A stretch of DNA of 42,291 nt from Asaia bogorensis (GCA_945905835.1 CAMDQJ010000019.1:1-42291), one strand, 5' to 3'. Positions 7,611 through 16,489 are shown, numbered from the stretch's first letter. Numbers and translations are program-made. The notes: generated by a model from the letters alone, not told the origin.

Positions 7611-8435
7611 TTACGCCCGGGCCATCTGCTGGACCTGCGGCAGGGTCTGCTGGCGCCAGCCGCTGAGGCCGGCGCCGACCGTCACCACGTTGCCGCCCGA
7701 CACCAGCATGAAGCTCGGCACGATCGGGGCGCGGAATGCGCTCAGGTACCCGGCGCCGCGCACGGTGCGCAGCGACTCCGGATGTGCCGGGTCCTTCTCG
7801 ATCTTGCGGCGCAAGCGCTTGATGCGCAGGTCGATCGAGCGCTCGAAGGCATCCATGTCGCGGTGGCTGGTGACTTCGAGCAGCCATTCGCGGGTCAGCG
7901 GCCGGTTGGGGTTCTCGGCGAACACCTTCAGCAGGTCGAACTCGCTGGCGGTCAGCGATTCCTCCTTGCTGTCGCCATCGACCAGCACGCGCTTGTTGAG
8001 GTCGAGGATGCAGCGGCCGATGCGGATGCGGCCGCCGGCCTTGACGTGCACGGCGCCGGCGCCGGTGGCCCGGCGCAGGCCGCTCTTGATGCGGGCCAGA
8101 AGCTCGCGTGGGTCGTAGGGCTTGGCGACGTAGTCGTCGGCGCCGGTCTCCAGGCCGACCACGCGGTCGACCGGGTCGGAGGCCGCCGTCACCATGACGA
8201 TCCAGACGCGGCCGCTCTTCTCGCGCAGGAAGCGGGCCAGCGTGAAGCCGTCCTCGTCGGGCAGGCCGACATCGAGCAACACCACCGACGGCATCTCGCG
8301 CTCGACCAGCCGGCGCAGTGCTGCACCGTTTTCCACGCCGGTCACGCGCATGCCCTAGCGGTTCAGATACTCCACGAGCATCTGGCGTTGCGAGGGCGAG
8401 TCTTCGACGACGACGATATGCGGCCGGTTTTCCAT
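7611..8435 (-). pseudogene. OmpR-type response regulator with in-frame amber codon
   Basis: Reading from ATG 8435, the frame gives MENRPHIVVVEDSPSQRQ with the acidic pair E11-D12 typical of a receiver domain. Codon 27 is TAG (8355-8357); the frame then continues uninterrupted for 247 codons. The rest of the receiver is normal: phosphoacceptor Asp in VVLLDVGLPDEDGF, a TAAS switch, Lys in KPYDP. It is followed by an OmpR/PhoB winged helix (LTASEFDLLKVFAENP to VRGAGYLS) and a 40-residue tail. Restart at ATG 8351 would yield a receiver without its first strand and acidic pocket. It lies 19 bp after the FAD oxidase stop, and no histidine kinase is nearby. Without readthrough or suppression it is inactive. 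Confidence 0.85.
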
Positions 8436-8454
8436 CAGATCAGGTCGAGGTCTC

Positions 8455-9870
8455 TCAGTTCAGGGGGCCGAAGATCTTGCCCGGGTTCATGATATTATCA
8501 GGATCGAGGGCCCTCTTGATCGCCCGCATCAGCGACATCGCCTCGCCGTGTTCCTCGTAAAGGTACTTGATCTTGCCCATGCCGACGCCGTGCTCGCCGG
8601 TGCAGGTGCCGCCGAGGTTTTGCGCGCGCGCGATCATGCGGTCGTTGAGGCCCTCGGCCCGCGGCAGGCAGGTCGGATCGTCGGGATTGACCATCATGGT
8701 GAGGTGGAAATTGCCGTCGCCGACATGGCCGACGATGGGGGCGTAGAGGTCGCTGGCCACGATGTCCTTCTGCGTCTCCAGGATGCATTCGGCCAGCCGC
8801 GAAATCGGTACGCAGACGTCGGTCGCCCACATGCCCCAGCCCGGCCGCGCCGCCTTGGCCGCCCAGGCGGCGTCGTGGCGGGCCTGCCACATCTTGCTGC
8901 GTTCCTCGGCCTGGCCGGTCCAGGCGAAGTTGCCGCCGCCATTCTCGGCGGCGATGGCCTGCACCATCTCGGCCTGTTCCTTGGTGCCGGCTTCGGTGCC
9001 GTGGAATTCCAGCAGCAGGATGCTCTTCAGCGGCAGGCTGAGCTTGGAGTACTTGTTCACGGTATCGACGGTCTCGGAATCCATCAGCTCGATGCGCGCC
9101 ACCGGGATGCCCGACTGGATGGTCTGGATGACGGTGTCGACCGCGCCTTGCAGCGTTTCGAAGGCGCAGGTCGCGGCACCGATCGATTCGGGAATGCCGT
9201 AGAGGCGGAGCGTGACTTCGACGATGACGCCCAGCGTGCCCTCCGAGCCGATGAACAGCTTCACCAGGTCGTAACCCGCCGAGGATTTGCGTGCCCGGCG
9301 GCCGAGCTGGACCAGCCGGCCGTCGGCGGTCACGACCTTCATCGACAGCACATTTTCGCGCATGGTGCCGTAGCGCACGGCGTTGGTGCCCGAGGCGCGC
9401 GTGCTGGCCATGCCGCCGATCGAGGCGTCGGCGCCGGGATCGATCGGGAAGAAGAGCCCTGTCGCGCGGATATATTCGTTGAGCTGCTTGCGGGTGACGC
9501 CGGGCTGCACCACGACGTCGAGGTCGGCCTCGTTGACCTGCAGGACGCGGTTCATGCGGCTGACGTCGAGCGAGATGCCGCCGTTGGGCGCGCTGATATG
9601 GCCTTCCAGCGAGGTGCCGGTGCCGAACGGGATGATCGGCGTCTTGTTGCGCGCGCACAGTTTTACGATCTGCTGCACTTCCTCAACCGATTCGGCGAAG
9701 ACCACGGCGTCGGGCAGCTGCGCCGCGTGGTAGGAAATGTCCTTGCCATGCTGCTCGCGCACGGCGTGCGCGGTGCTGACGCGCTCACCGAACAGGCGCT
9801 TCAGCTCGGCGATCGTGGCATCGGTTTCGGGGGCCCTTGCCTGAACAGGGGCCGTAGCAGCGGCAACCAT
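8455..9870 (-). CDS. FAD-binding oxidase, D-lactate/glycolate dehydrogenase type
   Basis: 471-aa flavoprotein of the GlcD/DLD family, which oxidises 2-hydroxy acids and passes electrons to cytochrome c or quinone. The PCMH-type FAD domain shows PFGTGTSLEGH, then GVTRKQLNEYIRATGLFFP, DPGADASIGGMASTRASGTN and GSEGTLGVIVEVTLRL. The C-terminal substrate/cap part shows GHVGDGNFH and GEHGVGMGK, which contain the conserved metal/substrate His residues, and it ends DPDNIMNPGKIF. I chose ATG 9870 because GGAG lies eight bases upstream; the ATG at 9897 has no such site. D-lactate, glycolate and 2-hydroxyglutarate all fit. It heads the minus-strand unit that continues into the broken response regulator. 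Confidence 0.88.
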   Translation of the reverse strand: MVAAATAPVQARAPETDATIAELKRLFGERVSTAHAVREQHGKDISYHAAQLPDAVVFAESVEEVQQIVKLCARNKTPIIPFGTGTSLEGHISAPNGGISLDVSRMNRVLQVNEADLDVVVQPGVTRKQLNEYIRATGLFFPIDPGADASIGGMASTRASGTNAVRYGTMRENVLSMKVVTADGRLVQLGRRARKSSAGYDLVKLFIGSEGTLGVIVEVTLRLYGIPESIGAATCAFETLQGAVDTVIQTIQSGIPVARIELMDSETVDTVNKYSKLSLPLKSILLLEFHGTEAGTKEQAEMVQAIAAENGGGNFAWTGQAEERSKMWQARHDAAWAAKAARPGWGMWATDVCVPISRLAECILETQKDIVASDLYAPIVGHVGDGNFHLTMMVNPDDPTCLPRAEGLNDRMIARAQNLGGTCTGEHGVGMGKIKYLYEEHGEAMSLMRAIKRALDPDNIMNPGKIFGPLN

Positions 9871-9965
9871 GGACGCACTCCGGTACGGAACGTCCATGTG
9901 GATAGGCTGCCGCGCCGGGGCATGCAACCTTGTCTTGGGTGCCCCGCGCTTGTTATGTGGCCGCC

Positions 9966-10592
9966 ATGTCACCCCTCCAAGAGGCCATCGCGGGCGCCGT
10001 CCGGCGGATTTTCTCGCCACTCAGCCGCCTGCTGCACCGCGCGCTCGACCGCTTCGAGCTGCCGATCCTGTCCGGCCTCAACCGCGGCCGTAAGTGGCGT
10101 GTCGGCAGCGGCGTGATCGCCTGCTGGCTGGGCATTTACGAAAACGATGAAATGGCGGTGTTCGGCGGCCTGATCAAGCCGGGCGACACGGTCTACGATC
10201 TCGGCGCCCATTCCGGCTATTTCACGCTGCTCGCCGCCAAATTGGCCGGACCGTCGGAAAAAGTGGTGGCGGTCGAACCGCATCCGCTCAATCTCGTGGC
10301 ACTGCAGCGCAATCTCGACATCAACCATGTGAGCAACACCACCATCGTCGACCGGGCGATCATCGACCGTCACGACAGCGAGGTCGGTCTCAGCGCCGAC
10401 GCGGTGGGCTTCGGCTATGCCGGCACGGTCGTGGCCTCGGGCGGGACCTTCAAGGTCCGCACGGCGACGCTCGACGGCCCGCCGGTGCCCTTCGGCGCAC
10501 CGACGACGATCGACTACCCGGAATATTTCTGGGTCGTGCTCGCCGTGCCGTCGGGGCGCCAAGTGCCGCTGGTCGGCAATTGGGCGAAATGA
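9966..10592 (+). CDS. FkbM-type methyltransferase with internal deletion
   Basis: 208 aa from ATG 9966. The SAM-binding half is clear: GDTVYDLGAHSGYFTLLAAK (motif I) and VVAVEPHPLNLVALQRNL (motif II with the acidic residue). FkbM proteins then normally carry a KIDVEGAE-type motif about 80-100 residues later. Here the sequence goes from VRTATLDGPPVPFGAPTT straight to DYPEYFWVVLAVPSGR, which resembles the family's usual C-terminal end. I infer an in-frame loss of about 60-70 residues in the middle. The product is shorter than the usual 240-290 aa and probably inactive. It is divergent from the FAD oxidase and followed, 14 bp later, by the thiolase. Confidence 0.65.
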   Translation: MSPLQEAIAGAVRRIFSPLSRLLHRALDRFELPILSGLNRGRKWRVGSGVIACWLGIYENDEMAVFGGLIKPGDTVYDLGAHSGYFTLLAAKLAGPSEKVVAVEPHPLNLVALQRNLDINHVSNTTIVDRAIIDRHDSEVGLSADAVGFGYAGTVVASGGTFKVRTATLDGPPVPFGAPTTIDYPEYFWVVLAVPSGRQVPLVGNWAK

Positions 10593-10606
10593 TCGGAGAG
10601 GTTCAC

Positions 10607-11860
10607 ATGCGCGACGTCTATGTCATCGGTGCCTATACCACGGTCTTCAAGAAGCATCCCGGCATGAGCTTCGGCGACCTCGCCCGCGAGGCCTATCTCG
10701 GCACGCTGGCCGATGCCGGCATGAAGACCGGCGCCGACATCGAGACCGGCTGGCTGGGCAATTGCGGCATGGGCTTCTGGGGCCAGAACTCGATCCGCGC
10801 CCAGGCGCTGTTCCAGCCGCTGGTCGAGGAGGGGTTGTTCCCCGAGCGCGTGCCGATGTTCAACGTCGAGAACGCCTGCGCCACGGCCTCGACGGCTTTC
10901 ATGGGCGCCTGGAAGGACGTGCTGGCCGGGACGCACGAGCTCTCGTTCTGTATCGGCATCGAGAAGCTGTTCAGCCCCGAGGACCCGACGCGCACCTCGG
11001 ACCTGTTCGGTCAGGGCTACATCACCAGCCAGCACGACCGGCTAGTCGAGGAGATGACGCGCGTCGGCGAGCTGGTCGGCTCGAAATTCGAAACAGGCCC
11101 CGGCCGCACGATCTTCATGGACACCTACGCCATGCAGGCCAAGTGGCACATGTGGAAGTACGGCACGACGCAGGAGCAGATCGCCGCTGGCGCCGCCAAG
11201 AACCACAATTATGGCGCGCTGAACGACAAGGCGCAGTACCGCTTCCAGATGACGACCGAGGCCGTGATGCAGGACCGCCCGGTGTCCTTCCCGCTGACCC
11301 GCGCCATGTGCTCGCCGATCGGCGACGGCGCGGCGGCGGCGCTGGTCTGCTCCAAGGAATATCTCGCGACCCTGCCCAAGGCAGTACAGGATCGGGCGAT
11401 CAGGATCGCCGGCGTCGGCTTTGCCGGCGGCAAATATCGCAAGCTCGACGAGCCGGGCCTGACCCGCGCCGCGGCCGACAAGGCCTACAAGATGGCGGGA
11501 CTCTGCCCGCAGGACATCGACGTCGCCGAAGTCCACGACGCCACCAGCTTCTGCGAGATCTACCAGTGCGAGATGCTGCGCTTCTGCCCCGAGGGCGAAG
11601 GCGGCAGGTTCGTCGCCTCCGGCGCCACCGGTCCTGGCGGCGCCCTGCCCGTGAACACCTCGGGTGGCCTCGTCTCCAAGGGCCATCCGGTCGGCGCGAC
11701 GGGCCTCTCGATGCTGGCCGAGCTCGCCAGCCAGCTGCGCGGTGAGGCAGGCCAGCGCCAGGTCAAGGGCGCCGAGATCGCGCTCGCCGAAAACGGCGGC
11801 GGCGTCATCGGCATGGAAGAGGCGGTGGCGTCGGTGGTGATCCTGCAGCGGGACGCATGA
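10607..11860 (+). CDS. SCP2-type thiolase-like protein
   Basis: 417-aa thiolase-fold protein. ATG 10607 has GGAGAGG seven bases upstream. The acylated Cys is at position 91 (ENACATAS). The catalytic His motifs are EVHDATSFCE (near 310) and KGHPVGATG (near 363). The position where biosynthetic/degradative thiolases have a second Cys in CxGGG reads AENGGGVIG instead, as in SCP2/SCPx-type and lipid-transfer thiolases. It probably acts on an acyl-CoA in fatty-acid or sterol side-chain degradation, but a non-canonical condensing role is possible. Its TGA overlaps the ATG of the cyclase gene (ATGA), so the two are translationally coupled. Confidence 0.88.
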   Translation: MRDVYVIGAYTTVFKKHPGMSFGDLAREAYLGTLADAGMKTGADIETGWLGNCGMGFWGQNSIRAQALFQPLVEEGLFPERVPMFNVENACATASTAFMGAWKDVLAGTHELSFCIGIEKLFSPEDPTRTSDLFGQGYITSQHDRLVEEMTRVGELVGSKFETGPGRTIFMDTYAMQAKWHMWKYGTTQEQIAAGAAKNHNYGALNDKAQYRFQMTTEAVMQDRPVSFPLTRAMCSPIGDGAAAALVCSKEYLATLPKAVQDRAIRIAGVGFAGGKYRKLDEPGLTRAAADKAYKMAGLCPQDIDVAEVHDATSFCEIYQCEMLRFCPEGEGGRFVASGATGPGGALPVNTSGGLVSKGHPVGATGLSMLAELASQLRGEAGQRQVKGAEIALAENGGGVIGMEEAVASVVILQRDA

Positions 11861-13032
11861 CGCCAACCAGCGACCGCGTCGCGCCGGTTCTTGATTGGCT
11901 GCATCGCGAGGGCCGGCTCATGGCGAACCTCGGGCGGCTGATCGACCAGCTCATGACGCGCTCGGTCGCAGCCGGCCTGCCGATCTGGCGTTTCTATCTC
12001 GGCCTGCAACTGGTTCATCCGCAGATGCTGGCGACCGGCTTTTTGTGGCGGCGCGGCGCCGGCTTCGAGGAGGTCCAGCGCGCCCATGGCATACAGAACA
12101 CCTCGGCCTACATCGGCAGCCCGATGCAGGAGGCGCGCGATCAGGCCCGCATCGTGCGTTACGACCTGACGGCGCTCGGCGAGAGCCATCACCTCGTGCT
12201 GCACGAACTGCGGGACGGTGGCGGCACCGACTACATCGCCTTCCCCATGCGCATCAGCCGAGAAGGGCCGATGCCGATCGCTTCCTTCGCGACCGACCGG
12301 GCCGGCGGGTTCGACGAAGCCGACCTTGCCGACATCGAACGGCTCGTCGACGGCATCGGCCCTTTGGCCGAGATCTATATTCACCGCGGCATCGCCGACA
12401 CCGTCGTGAACACCTATCTGGGCCGCCAGGTCGGCGAACGCATCCTCAAGGGAGCGATCCGCCGCGGCGACGGCGAGGAGAGACAGGTCGTGCTGTGGTT
12501 CTCCGACCTTCGCGACTTCACCAGCCTCAACGAGCGCCTGCCGGCGTCTGAACTGCTGGAGCTGGTCAACAACTACCTGCAGCTGGTCGGCGATGCGCTG
12601 GCCGCGCATGGTGGAGAAATCCTGAAATTCATCGGCGACGGCGCCATGGGCTACTTCCCCGCCGAGGACGCTCTTTTCCTGCCGATGACCACAGCCAACG
12701 CCCTCGCTGCGGCCCGTCGCCTGATCGAGGGCGTCGACGCCGCAAACTCGGCGCGTGCCGCCGGCGGCCTCGATCCGCTGCACTTCGGCATCGGCCTGCA
12801 TGTCGGTCCGGTGACGTTCGGCAATGTCGGCACGCAGGACCGGCTCGACTTCACCGTCATCGGCCCTGCGGTCAACCGCGCGGCGCGGCTGGAGAGACTG
12901 ACCAAGGAATTGAAAGTGCCGGTCTGCGTCTCGTCCGATTTCAAGGACGTCTGCACCCAGCCACTGGTCTCGCTCGGCCGTCACACGCTGCGCGGCGTGG
13001 CCGAGCCGGTCGAGGTCTTCACGATTCCCTAG
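11857..13032 (+). CDS. Class III adenylate/guanylate cyclase
   Basis: 391 aa. Residues 1-195 are a helical/mixed N-terminal domain without a visible transmembrane segment, of the kind found in many soluble alphaproteobacterial cyclases. The cyclase homology domain (about 207-385) has the metal-binding Asp in WFSDLRDFT (D217) and FIGDGAMGYF (D261), the transition-state segment DFTVIGPAVNRAARLE, and a final LRGVAEPVEVF. It should make cAMP (or cGMP) in the cytoplasm. The substrate-determining residues cannot be assigned by eye with certainty. It overlaps the thiolase by four bases and converges with the flavodoxin gene with a four-base overlap. Confidence 0.92.
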   Translation: MTPTSDRVAPVLDWLHREGRLMANLGRLIDQLMTRSVAAGLPIWRFYLGLQLVHPQMLATGFLWRRGAGFEEVQRAHGIQNTSAYIGSPMQEARDQARIVRYDLTALGESHHLVLHELRDGGGTDYIAFPMRISREGPMPIASFATDRAGGFDEADLADIERLVDGIGPLAEIYIHRGIADTVVNTYLGRQVGERILKGAIRRGDGEERQVVLWFSDLRDFTSLNERLPASELLELVNNYLQLVGDALAAHGGEILKFIGDGAMGYFPAEDALFLPMTTANALAAARRLIEGVDAANSARAAGGLDPLHFGIGLHVGPVTFGNVGTQDRLDFTVIGPAVNRAARLERLTKELKVPVCVSSDFKDVCTQPLVSLGRHTLRGVAEPVEVFTIP

Positions 13033-13475
13033 ACCAGCGCCTTCCAGCCTTCGATCCAGCCCAGCGCTTCCTCGTCGGGTAGCGGCTGGGAGGAGGCATC
13101 GACCTCGAAGCGATCGCCGATGCGTCGGGCGCCGCAAAGCTCGAAGACCTTGTCCATCTTCTTGCCGCCGCCGCAGAACGTGTCCTGGTAGGTCATGTCG
13201 CCCAGGGCGATCACGCCGTAGCGATGGCCCGAGAGATCGGGTCGCTCGCGCTCCAGCTTCTCGGCGAGCGGCAAGATGTTGGTCGGAATGTCGCCCGAGC
13301 CATGCGTGGCGCAGACCACCAGCAGCACGTCCTGGCCGGCGAAGTCGGCGGCGCTGCCGGCGGTGTCGCTGATGCCGACGGCATGACCCGCACCCTCGAG
13401 CACCGGCTTCAACGCATCGGCGACCATCTGGGCATTGCCCGATTCGGTGCCGACCAGGATCAGGATCTTGGCCAT
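13029..13475 (-). CDS. Flavodoxin (MioC-like)
   Basis: 148-aa single-domain flavodoxin. The FMN phosphate loop is GTESGNAQ (9-16) and the isoalloxazine loop is CATHGSGDIPTN (about 55-66), followed by YGVIALGDMTYQDTFCGGGKK, a pattern close to MioC and to the flavodoxin domain of CysJ/P450 reductase. It would be a cytoplasmic one-electron carrier; the partner is not identified by context. The 3' end overlaps the cyclase stop by four bases on the opposite strand. The start is ATG 13475, and the gene is divergent from the enoyl-CoA hydratase with 66 bp between. Confidence 0.9.
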   Translation of the reverse strand: MAKILILVGTESGNAQMVADALKPVLEGAGHAVGISDTAGSAADFAGQDVLLVVCATHGSGDIPTNILPLAEKLERERPDLSGHRYGVIALGDMTYQDTFCGGGKKMDKVFELCGARRIGDRFEVDASSQPLPDEEALGWIEGWKALV

Positions 13476-13541
13476 CGCCTCACGACATACGTGCCGCCGT
13501 GCCGCGATGCGACGCGACCGGTTGGCGCGGGGTATTTCGGC

Positions 13542-14357
13542 ATGTCAGTCTTTGGTCCCATGGAAGAAACGCCTGTTATTGCCGCCCTGGAGGGCGGTGT
13601 CCTGACGCTGACGCTCAATCGCCCGGCCCGCCTCAATGCGATGAGCCAATCGTTGATTACCGCGATGATCGAACAGATCGGGCGCGCCCGCAGCGACGCC
13701 GCCGTGCGGGCCGTCCTGCTGACCGGCACAGGTCGCGGCTTCTGCGCCGGCGCCGATCTGGCGGGCGGCGGTACCGGCGCCGTGGATGCCGACGGAAAGC
13801 CTGACCTCGGCGTGGTGATGGACCGCCTGTACAATCCCATGATCCGCGCCATCCGCGACTTGCCCAAGCCGGTGATCGCCGCCGTCAACGGCGTGGCGGC
13901 GGGCGGAGGCGCCAACCTGGCGCTGGCCTGCGACATCGTATTGGCGGCCCGCTCGGCCCGCTTCGACCAGGCTTTTGTCCGTATCTCACTGATGCCCGAC
14001 CTTGGCGGCACCTGGTTCCTGCCGCACACCGTGGGCGACGCCCGCGCCCGCGCTCTCGCGATGCTGGGCACGTCGGTGCCGGCCGAGCAGGCCGAACGCA
14101 TGGGCATGGTCTGGCAGGTGTTCGACGACGCCGTCCTGATGGACGAGGCCAAGAAGCTTGCGCAAAAGCTCGCATCGGGTCCGACGCTCTCCTATGCCGC
14201 GATCAAGAATGCCATGAACCGCGCTGGCACCAATTCGCTCGACCAGCAACTCGACCTCGAGCGCGAGGCCCAACGCGAGCTCGGCCGCAGCGACGACTGC
14301 AAGGAGGGCGTCGCGGCGTTCCTCGCCAAGCGGCCTGCCAAATTCATGGGACGTTGA
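13542..14357 (+). CDS. Enoyl-CoA hydratase/isomerase family (first copy)
   Basis: 271-aa crotonase-fold protein. Oxyanion-hole segments are GRGFCAGADLAGG (near 70) and NGVAAGGGANLALACD (near 115), with the downstream SLMPDLGGTWFLPHTVG block in which Asp replaces the hydratase Glu, as in PaaG-type isomerases. The usual sequence ends RSDDCKEGVAAFLAKR. ATG 13542 and ATG 13560 are both possible; the first has a GGGG tract upstream. Probable reaction is isomerisation or hydration of an enoyl-CoA, perhaps in aromatic or fatty-acid degradation. Its TGA lies two bases before the next ATG, so the two crotonase genes are co-translated. The two proteins are clearly paralogous throughout. Confidence 0.9.
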   Translation: MSVFGPMEETPVIAALEGGVLTLTLNRPARLNAMSQSLITAMIEQIGRARSDAAVRAVLLTGTGRGFCAGADLAGGGTGAVDADGKPDLGVVMDRLYNPMIRAIRDLPKPVIAAVNGVAAGGGANLALACDIVLAARSARFDQAFVRISLMPDLGGTWFLPHTVGDARARALAMLGTSVPAEQAERMGMVWQVFDDAVLMDEAKKLAQKLASGPTLSYAAIKNAMNRAGTNSLDQQLDLEREAQRELGRSDDCKEGVAAFLAKRPAKFMGR

Positions 14358-14359
14358 AA

Positions 14360-15148
14360 ATGGCTTACGAAAAAATCCTCCTCGCCAAGGCCGATGGCCT
14401 CGCCACCATTACGCTCAACGCACCGGAGCGGCTGAACGCCGTCTCGCGCAAGATGATCGCCGAGATAAAGACCTGCTGGGAGGAGCTGGCCACCGACAAC
14501 TCGGTGCGCGCCGTGCTGCTGACCGGTGCGGGTCGCGGCTTCTGCGCCGGCGCCGATCTTGCCGATCCCGACCGAGCGGCGAGTGCTACCGCCGATTCGG
14601 GCGCGGCGCTGGAGAAATACTTCAATCCGGTGATCCGCCTCATGCGCACGATTCCCAAGCCGATCGTGTCGGCGGTGAACGGCGTGGCCGCGGGTGTCGG
14701 CATGAGTTTCGCGCTCGCCTCCGACATCGCCATCGCGGGCAAATCCGCCTCGTTCCTGCAGGCCTTCGCGCGCATCGGTCTGCTGCCCGACGGCGGCAGC
14801 ACCTGGTTCCTACCGCGCCTGGTGGGCGATCAACGCGCCCGTGCGCTGGCCATGCTGGCGCCGCAGATATCGGCCGAGAAGGCGAGGGATTGGGGCCTGA
14901 TCTGGGACGTTGTCGACGATGCCGCGCTGATGTCGACGGCAATCGAACTCACCCGCAAGCTCGCCGACGGCCCTACACTGTCGCTTGCCCGCATGAAGGC
15001 CGCACTCAATCAATCCAGCGCCAACGATCTGTCGGCGCAGCTCGACGTCGAGCGCGACTTCCAGCGCGAACTCGGGCGCAGTGAGGATTTCAGGGAAGGC
15101 GTCGCGGCCTTCCTCGCCAAACGCAAAGCCGAATTCAAAGGAAAATAG
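14360..15148 (+). CDS. Enoyl-CoA hydratase/isomerase family (second copy)
   Basis: 262 aa and complete, starting at ATG 14360 two bases after the previous stop. It shares with the upstream copy GAGRGFCAGADLADP, NGVAAGVGMSFALASD, GLLPDGGSTWFLPRLVG and the tail GRSEDFREGVAAFLAKRKAEF. The PDGG motif again has Asp where classical hydratases have a catalytic Glu, favouring a PaaG-like isomerase. It lies between its paralogue and an SMP-30-type lactonase, separated from the latter by 13 bp with a GAGGGGAG ribosome site, giving a three-gene unit. The two copies may form a heteromer or act on different chain types; this is inference. Confidence 0.9.
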   Translation: MAYEKILLAKADGLATITLNAPERLNAVSRKMIAEIKTCWEELATDNSVRAVLLTGAGRGFCAGADLADPDRAASATADSGAALEKYFNPVIRLMRTIPKPIVSAVNGVAAGVGMSFALASDIAIAGKSASFLQAFARIGLLPDGGSTWFLPRLVGDQRARALAMLAPQISAEKARDWGLIWDVVDDAALMSTAIELTRKLADGPTLSLARMKAALNQSSANDLSAQLDVERDFQRELGRSEDFREGVAAFLAKRKAEFKGK

Positions 15149-15161
15149 AGGGGAGCGCCCA

Positions 15162-16094
15162 ATGACGACGCCACACAAGGAAATCACCTCGGGCCTGAAA
15201 TTTCCCGAAGGGCCGATCGCCATGCCGGACGGCTCGGTCATTCTGGTCGAGATCGCACGCGAAACGCTGACCCGCGTCATGCCCGACGGCAAGCAGCACA
15301 TCGTGGCCAAGCTTGGCGGCGGACCGAACGGCGCTGCAGTGGGCCCGAAAGGCAGGATTTACGTCTGCAACAACGGCGGCTTCAACTGGATCGAGCGGCC
15401 GGATGGCCGCCTGTTCCCCGGCACGCAGCCGGCCGGCTACAAGACCGGCGCGATCCAGGTGGTCGATCCCGAGACCGGTAAGTTCGAGACGCTGTACGAT
15501 TCCTGCGATGGCCGGAAGCTGAACGGCCCCAACGACATCGTGTTCGACAATGCAGGCGGCTTCTGGTTCACCGACCTCGGCAAGACCCGCGAGCGCGACA
15601 ACGACCGCGGCGTCGTCTACTACGCCAAGTCCGACGGCTCGAAGATCGAGGAGAAGGTCTTCCCTCTGGAGCGACCCAACGGCTGCGGCCTGTCGCCCGA
15701 CGAGAAGACGCTCTATGTCGTCGAAACGCCGACCGCGCGCCTGTGGGCCTTCGAGCTTTCGGCGCCCGGCGTCATCAAGGACGCCAACGGGCCCTATCGG
15801 GGCGAAAAGGGCCGCGTCATCGTGGGCCTCGGTGGCTACCAGATGTTCGATTCGCTGGCCGTCGATTCGGCCGGCCACATCTGCGTCGCCACGCTGATCA
15901 CCGGCGCCGTCTCCGACATCTCGCCCGACGGCCAGTCGGTGACGCAGTACAAGCTACCCGATCCCATGGTCACTAACGTCTGCTTCGGCGGCAAGGACCT
16001 GCGCACGGCCTTTGCGACGCTCTCCATGACCGGCAAGCTGGTGAGCTTCGAATGGCCGCGGCCGGGGTTGAAGCTCAATTACCTGAACAAGTGA
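15162..16094 (+). CDS. SMP-30/gluconolactonase family protein
   Basis: 310-aa six-bladed beta-propeller of the SMP-30/LRE type, which hydrolyses lactones using a divalent metal. Expected metal-site residues are in SGLKFPEGPIAMPDGS (Glu), LNGPNDIVFDNAGGFWFTD (Asn and Asp) and MFDSLAVDSAGHICVAT (Asp). No signal peptide is present, so it is probably cytoplasmic. ATG 15162 has a GAGGGGAG ribosome site. It ends the unit with the two crotonases, suggesting a catabolic path with a lactone intermediate; the substrate is unknown. Confidence 0.9.
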   Translation: MTTPHKEITSGLKFPEGPIAMPDGSVILVEIARETLTRVMPDGKQHIVAKLGGGPNGAAVGPKGRIYVCNNGGFNWIERPDGRLFPGTQPAGYKTGAIQVVDPETGKFETLYDSCDGRKLNGPNDIVFDNAGGFWFTDLGKTRERDNDRGVVYYAKSDGSKIEEKVFPLERPNGCGLSPDEKTLYVVETPTARLWAFELSAPGVIKDANGPYRGEKGRVIVGLGGYQMFDSLAVDSAGHICVATLITGAVSDISPDGQSVTQYKLPDPMVTNVCFGGKDLRTAFATLSMTGKLVSFEWPRPGLKLNYLNK

Positions 16095-16097
16095 AGT

Positions 16098-16489
16098 TCA
16101 CCGACGCGCCGAGGCCTTGGTCGTCCATGGCAGATTGACTTCGATCACCGCCGCCTCGTCGAATTTATCGACGATCAACGGGCGCAGGGCTTGCTGGAGA
16201 TAGAGCCCCGCACCCGGCGCTCATAGTCGGGCAGGGAGGCCCAAGTGACGTAGAGCGCGCCCATGCGGCGGTAGTTCAGGACCTTCACGTCGTGGCGCTG
16301 GGCGCGCACCACGACGGCGATCGGGCCGAGGCCGACGCGCACCGTGCGCGCCCGCTCGCCGCCCAGCCAGACGATGAAGACACCGGACGTCGGCACGGCT
16401 GCGACGTTCACCTTGTCGAACTCGCACCAGACGCCGCCGGCGCATTTGGTCTATCTCGCGGAAAGCATCGTCAGCCTTCTCCGCTATGC
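16098..16489 (-). pseudogene. Frameshifted GIY-YIG-like small protein
   Basis: This otherwise empty 395-bp stretch holds a decayed minus-strand gene. One frame reads KCAGGVWCEFDKVNVAAVPT, then SGVFIVWLGGERARTVRVG and MGALYVTWASLPDYERRV. Near 16206-16211 (a CCCCG run) the reading shifts by one, after which another frame gives LYLQQALRPLIVDKFDEAAV, then IEVNLPWTTK and a stop at 16098-16100. Upstream, a TAG at 16451-16453 interrupts, while a second frame supplies AEKADDAFREIDQ. So there are at least two frame lesions. The GVFIVW/VRVG/YVTWASLP pattern resembles small alphaproteobacterial proteins with a GIY-YIG-like fold; that family call is tentative, the frameshift is not. Confidence 0.6.
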
